Shown here piece by piece: positions 45,150 to 54,627 of a stretch of DNA of 64,000 nucleotides. A model generated the notes under the pieces. It was given only the letters and a program-made list of their open reading frames with translations. It was not told where the DNA came from and searched no databases. The stretch is from assembly GCF_003025595.1 (NCBI RefSeq), contig NZ_PYMI01000002.1, positions 186,001 to 250,000 of the forward strand, written 5' to 3'. Numbering within the stretch: the first letter of the stretch is position 1; each line of letters starts with the position of its first letter. Source of the DNA: Photobacterium ganghwense (GTDB taxonomy: Bacteria; Pseudomonadota; Gammaproteobacteria; Enterobacterales; Vibrionaceae). The translations under genes and the position numbers were made by a program.

Positions 45150-46232
45150 TCAGCCTCGGGTATCAACGGTGGCAACAACAGACAGCCCCGGGATTAGCCG
45201 GCCTGTCAGCGCTTTTTGATTCGGGATGGTGATTTTGACCGGCACCCGCTGAACAATTTTGGTGAAGTTGCCGGTCGCATTCTCCGGCGGCAACAAAGCA
45301 AATTTGGCGCCAGTAGCCGGAGAAAAACTGTCGACAACCCCTTCCAGGGGCTGATTCGGAAAGGCATCCAGCTCAATGGTGACTTTCTGCCCCTGATGAA
45401 TACCGTTGAGCTGAGTTTCCTTGAAGTTAGCCTCAATCCAGATATCGGAGGTAGGCACCAGACTCAGCAGCGGCATGCCTGGCTGGACATACAGGCCGAC
45501 CCGTAGGCTGCGTTTGCCGACAATACCGTCTACCGGGGCATAAACCTTGGTGTAATCCAGATCCAATTGTGCCCTTTCAACCTGGGCGCGGGCTTCGGTG
45601 ACGGCGGCTTTAGCTTGGTTGATTTGGCTGGCCAGAACGGTGAGCTGATCACTTTCGGCCTGATAGCCGGCTTTTTCTTCGTTGAGCTCTGCCCGGGTCA
45701 CTTTTTCATGTGCCAGCATGCTGTCGAGTTCATCTTGCGACGAGTAGTGGCGTTCAAGCAGGCTGCGGGTGCGGGAAACCTGTTGCTGGGCGCGCTCGAA
45801 TTCGGCCTGCGCGGAGGCAACTTTGCTGGCGGCCTGACGGATTTTCGTATGCTGTAGCTGCTGTTGTGCCAGCAGGTTGTCCACGGCCGCCTGCGTGACC
45901 GCCAGATTGGCGGTGGCCTTATCGAGTGCCGCGACATAATCACGATCATCTATGGTGGCCAGCAGCGCCCCGGCTTTAACCTGCTGGTTGTCTGCAACCA
46001 GAGAGCGGGTGATGTAGCCGGTGACTTTCGGACTGAGTGTCGTGATGTCTCCCTGAAGATAGGCATTATCGGTGGACTCAAAATACTGCCCGTAGCCCAG
46101 CCAGTAACCGCCCCCGGCAGCGCCGAGCGCCAGCATAACGAGGGTCGCGATCAGCGGTGCTTTCTTTTTCTTTGATCGTGCCGCTGTGGGCAGGGCGGAA
46201 GTGTTGTTCGCGATGGCGGATTGGTCTGCCAT
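45150..46232 (-). CDS. HlyD/EmrA-family efflux adaptor
   Basis: The frame is open from 46388, but a GAGG element 5 bp before ATG 46232 and the sequence MADQSAIANNTSALP mark the start (360 residues). Layout: a short basic cytosolic tail, a membrane anchor (LIATLVMLALGAAGGGYWLGY), a lipoyl half (ITTLSPKVTGYITRSLVADNQQVKAGALLATID), a long coiled-coil hairpin (about 115-215) and the second lipoyl half (VYAPVDGIVGKRSLRVGLYVQPG) with a barrel. It connects the MFS pump to an outer-membrane channel. It is first gene of the emrAB-like pair; the leader shared with the divergent LysR gene is only 134 bp. Confidence 0.9.
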   Translation of the reverse strand: MADQSAIANNTSALPTAARSKKKKAPLIATLVMLALGAAGGGYWLGYGQYFESTDNAYLQGDITTLSPKVTGYITRSLVADNQQVKAGALLATIDDRDYVAALDKATANLAVTQAAVDNLLAQQQLQHTKIRQAASKVASAQAEFERAQQQVSRTRSLLERHYSSQDELDSMLAHEKVTRAELNEEKAGYQAESDQLTVLASQINQAKAAVTEARAQVERAQLDLDYTKVYAPVDGIVGKRSLRVGLYVQPGMPLLSLVPTSDIWIEANFKETQLNGIHQGQKVTIELDAFPNQPLEGVVDSFSPATGAKFALLPPENATGNFTKIVQRVPVKITIPNQKALTGRLIPGLSVVATVDTRG

Positions 46233-46366
46233 TGATACCTCATTGATATAGAACGTGGTTAAGCATAAAAGTGTTACAAAGTGTAAACGAATTGATTGGT
46301 TGGTAAGATAAGAAGAAAGGGAAACACTGTTGCAGGAATCTGAATAATCACTATGGCGAGACCAAT

Positions 46367-47308
46367 ATGGATCTGAACAGCGTCGCAATTTTTGCCCAGG
46401 TCGTGGAAGGCGGGAGCTTCACCCAGGCCGCCGATATGCTGGATCTCACTAAATCTACCGTCAGTCGAAAAGTGGCGGATCTTGAGCAACACCTTGGCGT
46501 ACGTCTGATCACGCGGTCGACCCGTAGCTTGGTGTTGACCCCGGAAGGTGAACGTTTTTATCAGTCATGCGTGCAAATGCTTGAAATTATGAGTCAGGCT
46601 GAGCTGGAAGTGACCGCGAATCAGGATTTGATCCGTGGCCGGCTTAACGTCGTGATGCCGGTTGAACTGGGTCATCAGGTGATGGGGCAGTTTATCAATG
46701 ATTTTATTAAGCTCTATCCCAATGTACTGGTTCATCTCGAGCTGACAAACCGGGAAGTGGATATCATCGGTGAGGGGATTGACCTGTATGCCCAGGTCGG
46801 CGAAATGGATGACTCCACTCTGGTTTCTCGGCAGCTGACTGAATCGGTGAGGGTTTTGGCGGCCAGCCCGGCTTATCTGGAGCAATACGGTCAAATTCAG
46901 ACTCCGGCTGATCTCAAGCCGCCGCACCATCAGGTGAAGGTGTATAACAAAGCTGTGAAGCTGCCAAATTGGCACCTGATGGAAGACAACGGCAATACCA
47001 TTATCATCGACTTACCCTATAAGCTGCGGGTGAACACGATTACGTCATCACTGAGTGCTTGTCTGGACGGGTTAGGAGTGGCGATTTTGCCGGAATTCAT
47101 CTGCCGTGAGCACTTCGCATCCGGTAAGCTGGTGTGTCTGCTGCCCGATTGGAATATGCCTGCTGTCCCAGTCAGTCTTGTTTACCCGCAGCGTAAACTG
47201 TTGCCCAAACGGCTGCGGGTGTTCATTGACTATCTGATCGAGCGTTTTGAACAGCGTGATAAAGAGATCGGGACGGCGGCGTATTTACAATGTAAATCTA
47301 TGCCGTGA
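46367..47308 (+). CDS. LysR-family regulator, likely controls the divergent efflux operon
   Basis: A 313-residue LysR-type regulator: a winged HTH at residues 1-60 (FAQVVEGGSFTQAADMLDLTKSTVSRKVADLEQHLGVRLITRSTRSL in runs) and a periplasmic-binding-like effector domain (about 90-295). The group (CrgA/AphB-like, with LTPEGERFYQSC) often controls an adjacent transporter. Divergent arrangement with the EmrAB-type operon across 134 bp suggests it is its regulator. A perfect parS2 site lies within its last codons (47283-47297), reading through YLQCKS. Confidence 0.88.
   Translation: MDLNSVAIFAQVVEGGSFTQAADMLDLTKSTVSRKVADLEQHLGVRLITRSTRSLVLTPEGERFYQSCVQMLEIMSQAELEVTANQDLIRGRLNVVMPVELGHQVMGQFINDFIKLYPNVLVHLELTNREVDIIGEGIDLYAQVGEMDDSTLVSRQLTESVRVLAASPAYLEQYGQIQTPADLKPPHHQVKVYNKAVKLPNWHLMEDNGNTIIIDLPYKLRVNTITSSLSACLDGLGVAILPEFICREHFASGKLVCLLPDWNMPAVPVSLVYPQRKLLPKRLRVFIDYLIERFEQRDKEIGTAAYLQCKSMP
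47283..47297. promoter_or_regulatory. parS2 site 6, inside the LysR gene
   Basis: TTTACA-A-TGTAAA at 47284-47296, exact consensus, within the final codons of the LysR gene and 27 kb from the nearest other parS2 site. Confidence 0.85.
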
Positions 47309-47332
47309 CGGAGCACTGAGACACGGCAGAAT

Positions 47333-47352
47333 AAGGGCCATTTTTTGCCCTT
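47333..47352. terminator. Terminator between the convergent LysR and DUF3187 genes
   Basis: AAGGGC-CATTTTTT-GCCCTT, located between the two stop codons; its right arm overlaps the stop codon of the minus-strand gene. Confidence 0.5.
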
Positions 47353-48343
47353 ACAGTTGATGACGATAGCCCAGAGAAAAAGCGATGTCGGTACTGTTGT
47401 CCATGTTAAACATATTTTCAACCATGGACACTTCTATCGCGCCATGCTTGGTGTGATAACGGTAGCCGAGCAAGACCTCGGTGGACGGCTCACTGAGATC
47501 TGAGGTGGCATCCGAGGCGCCTTCATAAACATGCAGTTCGGTGAGCAGGCGATGTTTGGGACTCAGGACATATTGGTAACTGACGCCGCCGGACAATGCG
47601 AACTTGTTGTATTTGATCCCGGATAAAACTTCGTCACTATGGCGATAGGTCATGCCAAGCAGGGTGTAAACCCGATGTCTGCCATTGCGGTAGCTGTAAT
47701 TGGCCTGTATGCCCTGTTCAAAATTACTGACTTTAAAAGGGCCACTACCGACATAGTTGTAATACAGAGTGCCACCAACAGAGAGGCCATGGTGCGTATT
47801 TTCCAGCAGCTGATAACTGGTATAAAAACTGAAGGCGTTACTCATGGTTTCCCCTTCGAAGTCATGAATTTCGACGCCGTACTGCGGAACGGAGATGTCA
47901 AAAGAATGGTCATCGACCGTGTCCCGGCCGTTCTGGCCGAGGCCGAAAATATCATGGAATGCTTTGGTCAGGTTATCGAGATGGTTGTCGGCGGCAAAAC
48001 GCCAGGTGTACCCCAGCTCCATGGCCCAGCGATCATTCAGCTGCCAGTATCCTCCGACCGATAAGGCATTCTGGTAATAGTCGGCCCGGTAATCGTCGGT
48101 TTCTGCCCACACACTGGCGATGGTCGCGGTGGCAAACAGCTCCACAGTGTCGGGCTGATAACTGAAGCCACTACGCACGAGCGGTGTCAGGCTGTTGGAC
48201 TGCAGCGGCGACTGAGCGTAGGTTTTCAGTGGGCCGTAGTCGATTTCTGTGTTGGCCAGCTCGGCAGCATCAACGGGTAGCGCAGCGGCGAAGAGGCTGA
48301 TTCCGGCCAGATGATAATGGCACTTTATAGTTTTAATTTTCAT
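47351..48343 (-). CDS. DUF3187 outer-membrane-like protein
   Basis: A 330-residue exported protein with a signal peptide ending in ALPVDAAE. The mature part opens with YGPLKTYAQSPLQSNSLTPLVRSGF in two runs, the conserved start of DUF3187. Alternating strands with aromatic residues follow and the last residues are FSLGYRHQL, which suggests a small outer membrane beta-barrel of about 12 strands. The function of the family is unknown. A ribosome-binding site is poorly defined. It is monocistronic, next to (but convergent with) the LysR gene. Confidence 0.8.
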   Translation of the reverse strand: MKIKTIKCHYHLAGISLFAAALPVDAAELANTEIDYGPLKTYAQSPLQSNSLTPLVRSGFSYQPDTVELFATATIASVWAETDDYRADYYQNALSVGGYWQLNDRWAMELGYTWRFAADNHLDNLTKAFHDIFGLGQNGRDTVDDHSFDISVPQYGVEIHDFEGETMSNAFSFYTSYQLLENTHHGLSVGGTLYYNYVGSGPFKVSNFEQGIQANYSYRNGRHRVYTLLGMTYRHSDEVLSGIKYNKFALSGGVSYQYVLSPKHRLLTELHVYEGASDATSDLSEPSTEVLLGYRYHTKHGAIEVSMVENMFNMDNSTDIAFSLGYRHQL

Positions 48344-48853
48344 GGGAAAGCCGTTAATCGAATGGAAAGCGGATTAGCGAAAGCCCCTTTTATAAGGCAA
48401 AACAGCTGTGTAGGAGCTGAATCAGTCAAATTGTTGGTAAATTGTTCCGATTATCACGATTTTGTCGCTGAATGTTTGCTGAATCACGTTTGATGACAGG
48501 ATCGTGATGGCGCATTGTGATGACACGAGACGACATCACGCGATACGTGTGAGGCAGTGCTGATGACGACACAAGGCGTAACTTGGTTGTCGCTTGACTG
48601 CTCATTAAGAATATTATTATCAATAAGAATAGCAGAGTGGTTTCAGACAGTTGCTTTAATTGTGCGTCGTTTTTCATTGCGGTAGGGGCGATGGTGTGTG
48701 TCCTGAGAAGTCATGATAGTCAGGAAACCGAAGCCAGGCACCACGTTCATAAAATCACATTAAGGCAACAATCATGAACCAGTGGCAGACCGAATGGCAG
48801 GGAACAGTGACAAAGAAATACCACAACACGGAACCACAACAAGGAAGAACAGC
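48344..48853. other. Intergenic region without a recognised gene
   Basis: A 510-bp gap between divergent DUF3187 and radical SAM genes. Minus-strand frames here look non-coding. There is one AT-rich core (48603-48632) that may hold promoters. No RctB or parS2 site was seen. Confidence 0.5.
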
Positions 48854-49738
48854 ATGCTGAATTATATTGAACCGGTCTTTCGACCTCCCTCAGAATGGAA
48901 ATCACTGATTTTGCAGGTGACAAACGGCTGCAGCTATAACCACTGCACCTTCTGCGATATGTATACTCAGCCGCAGAAGAAATTCCGGCCGAAAAAACCT
49001 GACGATATTGAGCGGGAGTTGCAGCTGATCGCAGCGTCAGGGGCCCGGGTAACCAGAGTGTTTCTGGCGGACGGTGATGCAATGACCCTGCCGTTTGCAC
49101 GGTTGCAGCACATTTGCTCTTTGATTAATCACTACCTGCCGACCGTTCAGCGCATTGCCAGCTACTGTCTGCCCCGTAATTTGACTAACAAGACGCCAGC
49201 GCAGCTCTCTCAGTTGCGTGATCTTGGGCTAAGTCTGATGTATGTCGGCTGTGAAAGCGGTGACGATGAGGTGCTGGCTAAAATTGAGAAAGGCGAGACG
49301 TTTTCCTCGTCTCTGGCAGCGCTGGAAAAAATCAAAGCCGCAGGCATGAAAAGCTCGGTGATGATTCTCAATGGCCTTGCTGGCCCTGCGTTAAGTCGCC
49401 AGCATGCATTAGCCTCAGCACGACTGATGAACGCTGCTCAGCCGGATTATCTATCAACGCTGGTGGTGTCATTTCCATTGGGAACTGAACGTTTCGCGTG
49501 CAATTTTGACGGGCAATTTCGGCTGCTGACCCAGCCGGAATTGTTTCAGGAAATGGCTTGGCTGCTTGAACATTTGGAATTGGAAAAAACGGTGTTTCGT
49601 TCCGATCATGCATCCAACTATCTGGTACTGAAAGGCATTTTGGGACGAGACAAAGCGCGCATGTTACAGCAGGTCAGTCTGGCTCTGACCCATCCTGACT
49701 GCATGCCACTCCGTGAAGAGTGGCAGCGAGGTTTGTAA
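48854..49738 (+). CDS. Radical SAM protein, unknown substrate
   Basis: A 294-residue radical SAM enzyme. The frame is open from 48782, but AAGGA 9 bp before ATG 48854 and the family N-terminus (LNYIEPVFRPPSEWKSLILQ) set the start. The cluster motif is CSYNHCTFC (CX4CX2C), the form common in the family that begins RPPSEAxSLxLQVTxGC. SAM-binding residues continue with FLADGDAM, YCLPRNL and VGCESGDDEVLAKIEKGE. The reaction is unknown; relatives are often annotated as HemN- or Elp3-like without proof. It is monocistronic and followed by a hairpin. Confidence 0.87.
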   Translation: MLNYIEPVFRPPSEWKSLILQVTNGCSYNHCTFCDMYTQPQKKFRPKKPDDIERELQLIAASGARVTRVFLADGDAMTLPFARLQHICSLINHYLPTVQRIASYCLPRNLTNKTPAQLSQLRDLGLSLMYVGCESGDDEVLAKIEKGETFSSSLAALEKIKAAGMKSSVMILNGLAGPALSRQHALASARLMNAAQPDYLSTLVVSFPLGTERFACNFDGQFRLLTQPELFQEMAWLLEHLELEKTVFRSDHASNYLVLKGILGRDKARMLQQVSLALTHPDCMPLREEWQRGL

Positions 49739-49763
49739 CGTTGGATCAGGCGGCTGAAAGCCA

Positions 49764-49791
49764 CATGCTGCCGATAGCCACTGGCAGCATG
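49764..49791. terminator. Terminator-like hairpin between convergent genes
   Basis: CATGCTGCC-10 nt-GGCAGCATG, a 9-bp stem between the radical SAM and glutathionylspermidine-synthase-like genes. Confidence 0.55.
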
Positions 49792-49796
49792 AATCT

Positions 49797-50960
49797 TTAC
49801 AAAATGACGTGGGGCAGATAGCGCGACAAATCCTGCGTGACCCGTGATTGGTCTTCACGAATGGAAATCCCACCCGCTTTGTCATTGATCAGCCAACTGC
49901 CAATCAGGGTATAGCTGCCGTTAAATTTCGGCAAAGGATGATAGGCCTGATAGATCATCCCTTCGTCGCCATACGGGCCTTCTACCCGCAGGGTCTGACG
50001 GCCCTGTTCGACAATGCTGATGTTGGCACCTTCGCGGGAAAAAATCGGCTTGATGACATAATCGCCCAGCTCGCTGAGGTGGCGATCATCCGGGAAATAA
50101 GCCGGCAGCAGGTTCGGGTGCCCTTTGAATTTCTGCCACAGCAGCGGCAGCAGGGCTTTGTTGCTGATGAGGGATTTCCACATTGGCTCGAGCCAGTTCA
50201 CTTTGGCCTTTGTCAGATTGGCGGCATATTCTTCTCGGAACATGAATTCCCACGGATAGAGCTTGAACATCCAGCGGATTGGTCTGTCCTGTAAATCGGT
50301 AAACTCCTGTTTGCTGTTCAGACCGATATCCTCCATGAAGACGAAAGCGGTTGATAACCCGGCCTCTTTGGCACAGTCTTCCATGTACTGCACCGTCCCG
50401 CGATCTTCCTCGGTCTCTTTGCAACAGGCAAAATGCAGCGTCTGCCCCGGCTGCTGACGGGCCAGCTCGACAAAACGGGCCATCATCAGTTCCTGCAGCA
50501 GGTTAAACTGGTCGGCGTCTCGGCGAATCGCGCCGCTGTTCACCATGTCTTCCAGCCACAACCACTGCCAGAATCCGGTTTCGTACAGCGAGGTTGGAGT
50601 ATCTGCATTATTTTCATACAACTTAGCCGGGCCGTTGCCGTCGTAGGCAAAATCCAGTCGGGAGTAGAGCGACGGTTCGCGGCTTTTCCATGAATCCAAC
50701 ACCGGTTGCCACATGGTTTCCGGGATCTGGAATTTTTGCAGCCAGTAGTCGTCTGCGACCACGCTATCGACCACCTCCAGGCACATCTGGTGAATCTCTT
50801 CTGTCGGCTCTTCCAGATCACGCTCAATCTGTTCCAGGGTGAACTGGTAATAGGCGGACTCATCCCAGTAAGGTTCGCCGTACATGGTATGGAACCCAAA
50901 ACCGAATTCTTTGGCTTGCTCGCGCCAGTACGGGCGCTCCTTACTGTTAATACGTAGCAT
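49797..50960 (-). CDS. Glutathionylspermidine-synthase-like ATP-grasp protein (YgiC/YjfC family)
   Basis: The frame extends to 51059, but AGGA before ATG 50960 and the sequence [19 protein letters not shown] give the start; 387 residues, as in E. coli YgiC and YjfC. It corresponds to the synthetase half of bifunctional Gsp. Signature pieces: [20 protein letters not shown] (metal and substrate loop), [23 protein letters not shown] in part, [14 protein letters not shown] (ATP-grasp) and [12 protein letters not shown]. The family has an ATP-grasp fold; activity on glutathione and spermidine is not shown for the short members. It stands alone here, without the DUF1190/DUF350 neighbours often found with it. 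Confidence 0.9.
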   Translation of the reverse strand: MLRINSKERPYWREQAKEFGFGFHTMYGEPYWDESAYYQFTLEQIERDLEEPTEEIHQMCLEVVDSVVADDYWLQKFQIPETMWQPVLDSWKSREPSLYSRLDFAYDGNGPAKLYENNADTPTSLYETGFWQWLWLEDMVNSGAIRRDADQFNLLQELMMARFVELARQQPGQTLHFACCKETEEDRGTVQYMEDCAKEAGLSTAFVFMEDIGLNSKQEFTDLQDRPIRWMFKLYPWEFMFREEYAANLTKAKVNWLEPMWKSLISNKALLPLLWQKFKGHPNLLPAYFPDDRHLSELGDYVIKPIFSREGANISIVEQGRQTLRVEGPYGDEGMIYQAYHPLPKFNGSYTLIGSWLINDKAGGISIREDQSRVTQDLSRYLPHVIL

Positions 50961-51063
50961 GTGCTTCCTGCTGATGATCACAACGAAAGGCGTATTTTTA
51001 CATGGAAAGCCGGACGGGCAACAGGGGGGAAATGGGGAAGTTGGATCGGGAACAAACAAGTTT

Positions 51064-51089
51064 CCGGCACAACCGAGCGGTTGTGCCGG
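51064..51089 (-). terminator. Hairpin after the DUF885 gene
   Basis: CCGGCACAACC-GAGC-GGTTGTGCCGG, a perfect 11-bp stem with a 4-nt loop, 9 bp past the DUF885 stop. No U run follows, so termination could depend on other factors. Confidence 0.55.
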
Positions 51090-51097
51090 GATTTGGA

Positions 51098-53128
51098 TTA
51101 CTGTTGCGCTTTGAGCCAGTTTTCAATGCTGGTTTCAACGACTTCCATTGGCTGGTCACCGTATTTCAGAAGCTGGTCGTGGAAAGTGGCCCAGTCGAAC
51201 TGGTTGCCCAGCTTGGCTTGTGCTTTGGCTAGCATCTCTTTGATTACCAGATAACCTGACTTGTAAGACACAGCCTGACCGACATACGCGGCATAACGGA
51301 AGCTTTCAGACTCAATGTCACCATCGCCTAACGCGGAGTTCTGGTTCATGTAGTCTTGTGCTTGCTTGATGCTCCAGCCTTTGGCATGAATGCCGGTATC
51401 TACCGCCAGACGCATATTACGCAGCTGGGCTTCGTTCAGGCTGCCGAAGTATTGTAGGGCATTACATTCTTCGGCATCGGTGTAGACCCCGCCCTGGAAC
51501 GTAGCGTAATCAAGATCGGATTTACACATCCCGGTGGCATTGACGAAGGTAGGCTTGCCGTCGCTGTTGAGCTCGCCGTAAATGCCCATCTCCAGGCCCA
51601 GCCATTCTGTGTACAGAGCCCAGCCTTCAGCATAGGCAGTGTACCAGACTCCCTGAATGTATTCCGGCTTGTCGGCAGGTGGGTATTCAGTGGCATAAGC
51701 GTTCTGGAAGTGGTGGCCCGGCGCAGCTTCGTGCAGTAGCAGGGTGGAGACATTCCATTTTTGCAGGCTGTAATCCGGATGGGTATTCAGGTTAAATTCG
51801 TTTCCGCCGTAGGACGCCACGCCGTCATATTTTTCCCGGTTGGCCGGAACCGGCACTATGGTGTAATCGGTTTTGATCGGCTTGAAGTATTTTGCCACTA
51901 CATCGTTAGCGTCGGTTTTGAAAATATTGTAATCCACCAGTGCCGCTTCACAGGCTGTCAGGCTGGAGGCCGCCGCACACAGCGCGGCATACGGGGTATT
52001 CGCGATAGTGCGGCCATCACGGCCGTAGAAGAATTGTTCGCTGTTGAGGTAATCGAAGAACTCATTCAGGTTTATGTTGCCTTCGGCATCGGCCAGGACA
52101 AATGTCCGCTCTTCAACAGTGCTGTCGTTTCGCCATTTGGCTTTGATGCTGGTGCCACGCTTGTCGATCACCAGTTGTGCTACCCGCTCCATTTCAGCTT
52201 TTGCATCGGCGACCAAATCTTCGCCCAGCTGGTGAAGTTCGGTGGCGGGTTTACCGGTGGTACTGTTTCTGTCCAGCTGCCACTGGTACCAGGCTTGGCC
52301 GTTCGGCAACGCACCCCAGCCTATGTTGGTGTCAGTCACTTTCCCTTCACCCCGAGCGCCGGTCAGGTAGTCACTTTGCAGAAAATCAACCAGACGGGTG
52401 GTTGCCAGCTCGGCATCGTCCACGACTTTTGTGTATTCGGCGAGGGTTTCGTCACTGTATTGATCGGCATGCGCCAACATGTCATTCAGCCCGCGTTTGA
52501 GCAGGCCGTAATTATCCGTGCCTACGGCTAACGCATCTTTGGTACTGTCTATCAGACGTTGGGTCAGGATTGTTGGCAGGCGGGCTTCGTCGACAATCGC
52601 CAGAGAGTATTGAGAATAGAGGTTATCGATCCAGGCGGTGTACTCTCGGATGACCTGAATATGTTTCTGGTAGTCTTCCGGGGTGTCTTGTGTGCTGCCT
52701 GCGTGGCTCGCATTCCAGTCTATGTAGTTATAAAAGTGGGTGATCGGAATGGCGAAATTACCGAAGCGGGTATTCGGATATGCTGCGCCACGAATCGCAA
52801 TGTTACGGTCGAACAGAAATGTGTCGTAATAGATTTTGTCTTCGTCAGACAGTGCACTGCGCTCAATCTGCATGAGTTTATCCAGATACTGGCGATCGAC
52901 CGCCAGCCTGGAGCCGGCCATCTGGTCATTGACCTGCCCAAACGTGGTGCTGTCGAGCGTGGCCATGGCGGACTGGTATTGGCTCATAACCGTCCGTAGC
53001 TGCTCTGATGGTTTTTCGGTTTGTTTGGGTTGCTCAACGATGGTGGTGTCGTCATTACAACCGGCCAGTACGGTCAGGGCGAGGAGGGCGATAGCCAGAG
53101 GGCTCTTGCGGGGCTTACTGCTGTTCAT
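51098..53128 (-). CDS. DUF885-family lipoprotein, putative metallopeptidase
   Basis: A 676-residue lipoprotein: signal peptide with lipobox LAGC (Cys23; Asn at +2). The DUF885 zinc motif is [10 protein letters not shown], located about two thirds along (near residue 470), and a downstream Glu-rich helix includes [17 protein letters not shown], a second conserved block of the family. Conserved termini include [16 protein letters not shown]885 proteins have a gluzincin-like fold (HExxxGHH) and are believed to be peptidases or carboxypeptidase-like hydrolases; the substrate is unknown. AAGGA precedes the ATG. The envelope localisation suggests a nutrient-processing role. Confidence 0.9.
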   Translation of the reverse strand: MNSSKPRKSPLAIALLALTVLAGCNDDTTIVEQPKQTEKPSEQLRTVMSQYQSAMATLDSTTFGQVNDQMAGSRLAVDRQYLDKLMQIERSALSDEDKIYYDTFLFDRNIAIRGAAYPNTRFGNFAIPITHFYNYIDWNASHAGSTQDTPEDYQKHIQVIREYTAWIDNLYSQYSLAIVDEARLPTILTQRLIDSTKDALAVGTDNYGLLKRGLNDMLAHADQYSDETLAEYTKVVDDAELATTRLVDFLQSDYLTGARGEGKVTDTNIGWGALPNGQAWYQWQLDRNSTTGKPATELHQLGEDLVADAKAEMERVAQLVIDKRGTSIKAKWRNDSTVEERTFVLADAEGNINLNEFFDYLNSEQFFYGRDGRTIANTPYAALCAAASSLTACEAALVDYNIFKTDANDVVAKYFKPIKTDYTIVPVPANREKYDGVASYGGNEFNLNTHPDYSLQKWNVSTLLLHEAAPGHHFQNAYATEYPPADKPEYIQGVWYTAYAEGWALYTEWLGLEMGIYGELNSDGKPTFVNATGMCKSDLDYATFQGGVYTDAEECNALQYFGSLNEAQLRNMRLAVDTGIHAKGWSIKQAQDYMNQNSALGDGDIESESFRYAAYVGQAVSYKSGYLVIKEMLAKAQAKLGNQFDWATFHDQLLKYGDQPMEVVETSIENWLKAQQ

Positions 53129-53452
53129 GTTAATTCCTTCTGCATGAGTATTCCGTCTTCAGACGCGCTAAGGGTAAGGGTTTGATATCTAATGAAATGT
53201 GAAAACGGTCACAAGGCGTACAGGGAAAATAACTATGCAACATCAGCATAATGGTGTGTAAGCAAAAATATGCATTCGATCTCATTGGGTGGTTGGTTTT
53301 TTGAACAATCATGCCGTTGTGGTGGTGAGATATTCATCAACACAGTGCCCGGGGTGCAAAAGTTTGTGTCGAAATTGGGCTGAAGATCGATTTTTGCTCA
53401 ATAATGTGAAGTGAAAACTGATAATTATGCGCGCAGCAGGCAAGAAAGGAAA

Positions 53453-53737
53453 AGGTCTCTTCAATGGTCGTTGGTTAGTGTTGGAGCACAAAGAGACCTC
53501 ATGTACCAAACGGATCCGGCCCGTATGTGGTACGAATTTCCCGAAGGAATGCGGTATTAGGGTAATGATAAGACCTAGAGTAGGGAACCTAATTGACGAT
53601 AAGATGAACAGAATGTTTTTTTACCGGGGCAAGCGCTTCAGAGGAATCGATCCTCATGAATCGAACGCCATAAACGGAAATGCAGAATGTCCGACCGTCA
53701 GTAACAAAAACGCCCCGTTTCAGTTGGGGCGTTTTTT
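53453..53737 (+). ncRNA. Candidate structured RNA with its own terminator
   Basis: In the 760-bp gap 53129-53889, the plus strand folds locally at several points: AGGTCTCTT (53453-53461) with AAGAGACCT (53491-53499), GTACCA (53503-53508) with TGGTAC (53528-53533), and GAGGA...TCCTC near 53640-53655, and ends in the strong terminator at 53706-53737. One 132-codon frame spans the area (53427-53825) but its Arg/Gly/Cys-rich sequence and the hairpins speak against coding. No known RNA family was recognised. The terminator may instead belong only to the chrR operon on the other strand. Confidence 0.3.
53706..53737. terminator. Bidirectional terminator downstream of the ECF sigma operon
   Basis: AACGCCCC-9 nt-GGGGCGTT with A5 on one side and T6 on the other. 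It lies about 150 bp past the chrR stop on the minus strand and also can end plus-strand transcripts. Confidence 0.88.
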
Positions 53738-53889
53738 GTTATGGCAAGCTATAGGGAGGAATTGTCGAGGGAGGATAGACAGTGGAGGCTCTCCCGATTA
53801 CCTCTGCCATCTGTATAATCTGTAAATCTCAATTTATTCATCTCTTCTTTATGACTGCTCTTTGACGACAGCTTGCTTGGTGAATTTAC

Positions 53890-54627
53890 TTACAAGCGGA
53901 AAAATAACTGACTGAACGGGTTCAGCAGTGTCGCCAGACCAGAGGTGAAATGCAGCGGGGCATCGAGCAAAGTCAGGCACAGGCAGTCTTGCCCGCTTCG
54001 GGTTTTCGGGACGTGCTGGTTGGCAGAAGTCTGAATGATAAAATCGCCCGGCCGATATGTGCCCTGGTCATCATAAAATTCACCCGCCAGCACCAGCGTG
54101 ATTTCCTGCCCCTGATGGGTATGTTCCGGTAAGGCACTGTCAGAATCCATGTAGATGAAATTCATTTTCTGAGGGCCACCGACATCAACGGCAGCCCGCT
54201 TGAGTTTACCCGGCAGGCGTGACCACGGGCCAATGCGATCGCGGTGTCGCTGCAGTGCTCTTGGCAATGGGTAGGTTTTATCACCCAGGATTAAGGCCGT
54301 CGGCATCCCCGCTGAGACCGAGTCATCGCCAGATTCGATCTCAGGCTCTACATCAGGTTCGGACGTGGTCATGATGGCGTGCATCATCGTCATCAGATCC
54401 GGAGAAAGGGGGGCTATCGTGTTTTGTGTTCCCGTGTGTTCCACTTCCGGTGTCTCTGATGCCAGCACAGCGGCGGCCTGTGAGTCTTCGATAGAACAGG
54501 CAAGCTGCCGGCAGTGCGGGCAGTATTCCAAATGGGTGCTAATCATGATGCTCGATGCCGGGTCTAAATCACCGGAGGCAAATCGCTGCAAAGTCTCGCT
54601 AAGCGGATGGAAGCGAATATTACTCAT
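53890..54627 (-). CDS. chrR: ChrR-family zinc-binding anti-sigma factor
   Basis: A 245-residue two-domain anti-sigma factor. The N-terminal zinc domain has His7 and HLEYCPHC (His32, Cys36, Cys39), the ligand set of ChrR (HxxxCxxC). The C-terminal cupin has EHTHQGQEITLVLAGEF and GDFIIQTSANQHVPKT, with conserved His and Glu metal ligands. The linker of about 60 residues is long and acidic. In Rhodobacter, ChrR releases the sigma factor RpoE on exposure to singlet oxygen, through the cupin domain. The gene overlaps the sigma gene by 8 bp (ATGAGTAA), which ensures balanced synthesis. Confidence 0.92.
   Translation of the reverse strand: MSNIRFHPLSETLQRFASGDLDPASSIMISTHLEYCPHCRQLACSIEDSQAAAVLASETPEVEHTGTQNTIAPLSPDLMTMMHAIMTTSEPDVEPEIESGDDSVSAGMPTALILGDKTYPLPRALQRHRDRIGPWSRLPGKLKRAAVDVGGPQKMNFIYMDSDSALPEHTHQGQEITLVLAGEFYDDQGTYRPGDFIIQTSANQHVPKTRSGQDCLCLTLLDAPLHFTSGLATLLNPFSQLFFRL

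Noticed and set aside
48603..48632. Fur-box-like AT-rich sequence
   Set aside because: No good dyad symmetry and no iron-related gene on either side.
53427..53825. 132-codon open frame on the plus strand as a gene
   Set aside because: Composition is unlike a folded protein (many Arg, Gly, Cys), it runs through several hairpins and a strong terminator, and no ribosome-binding site of note precedes it.
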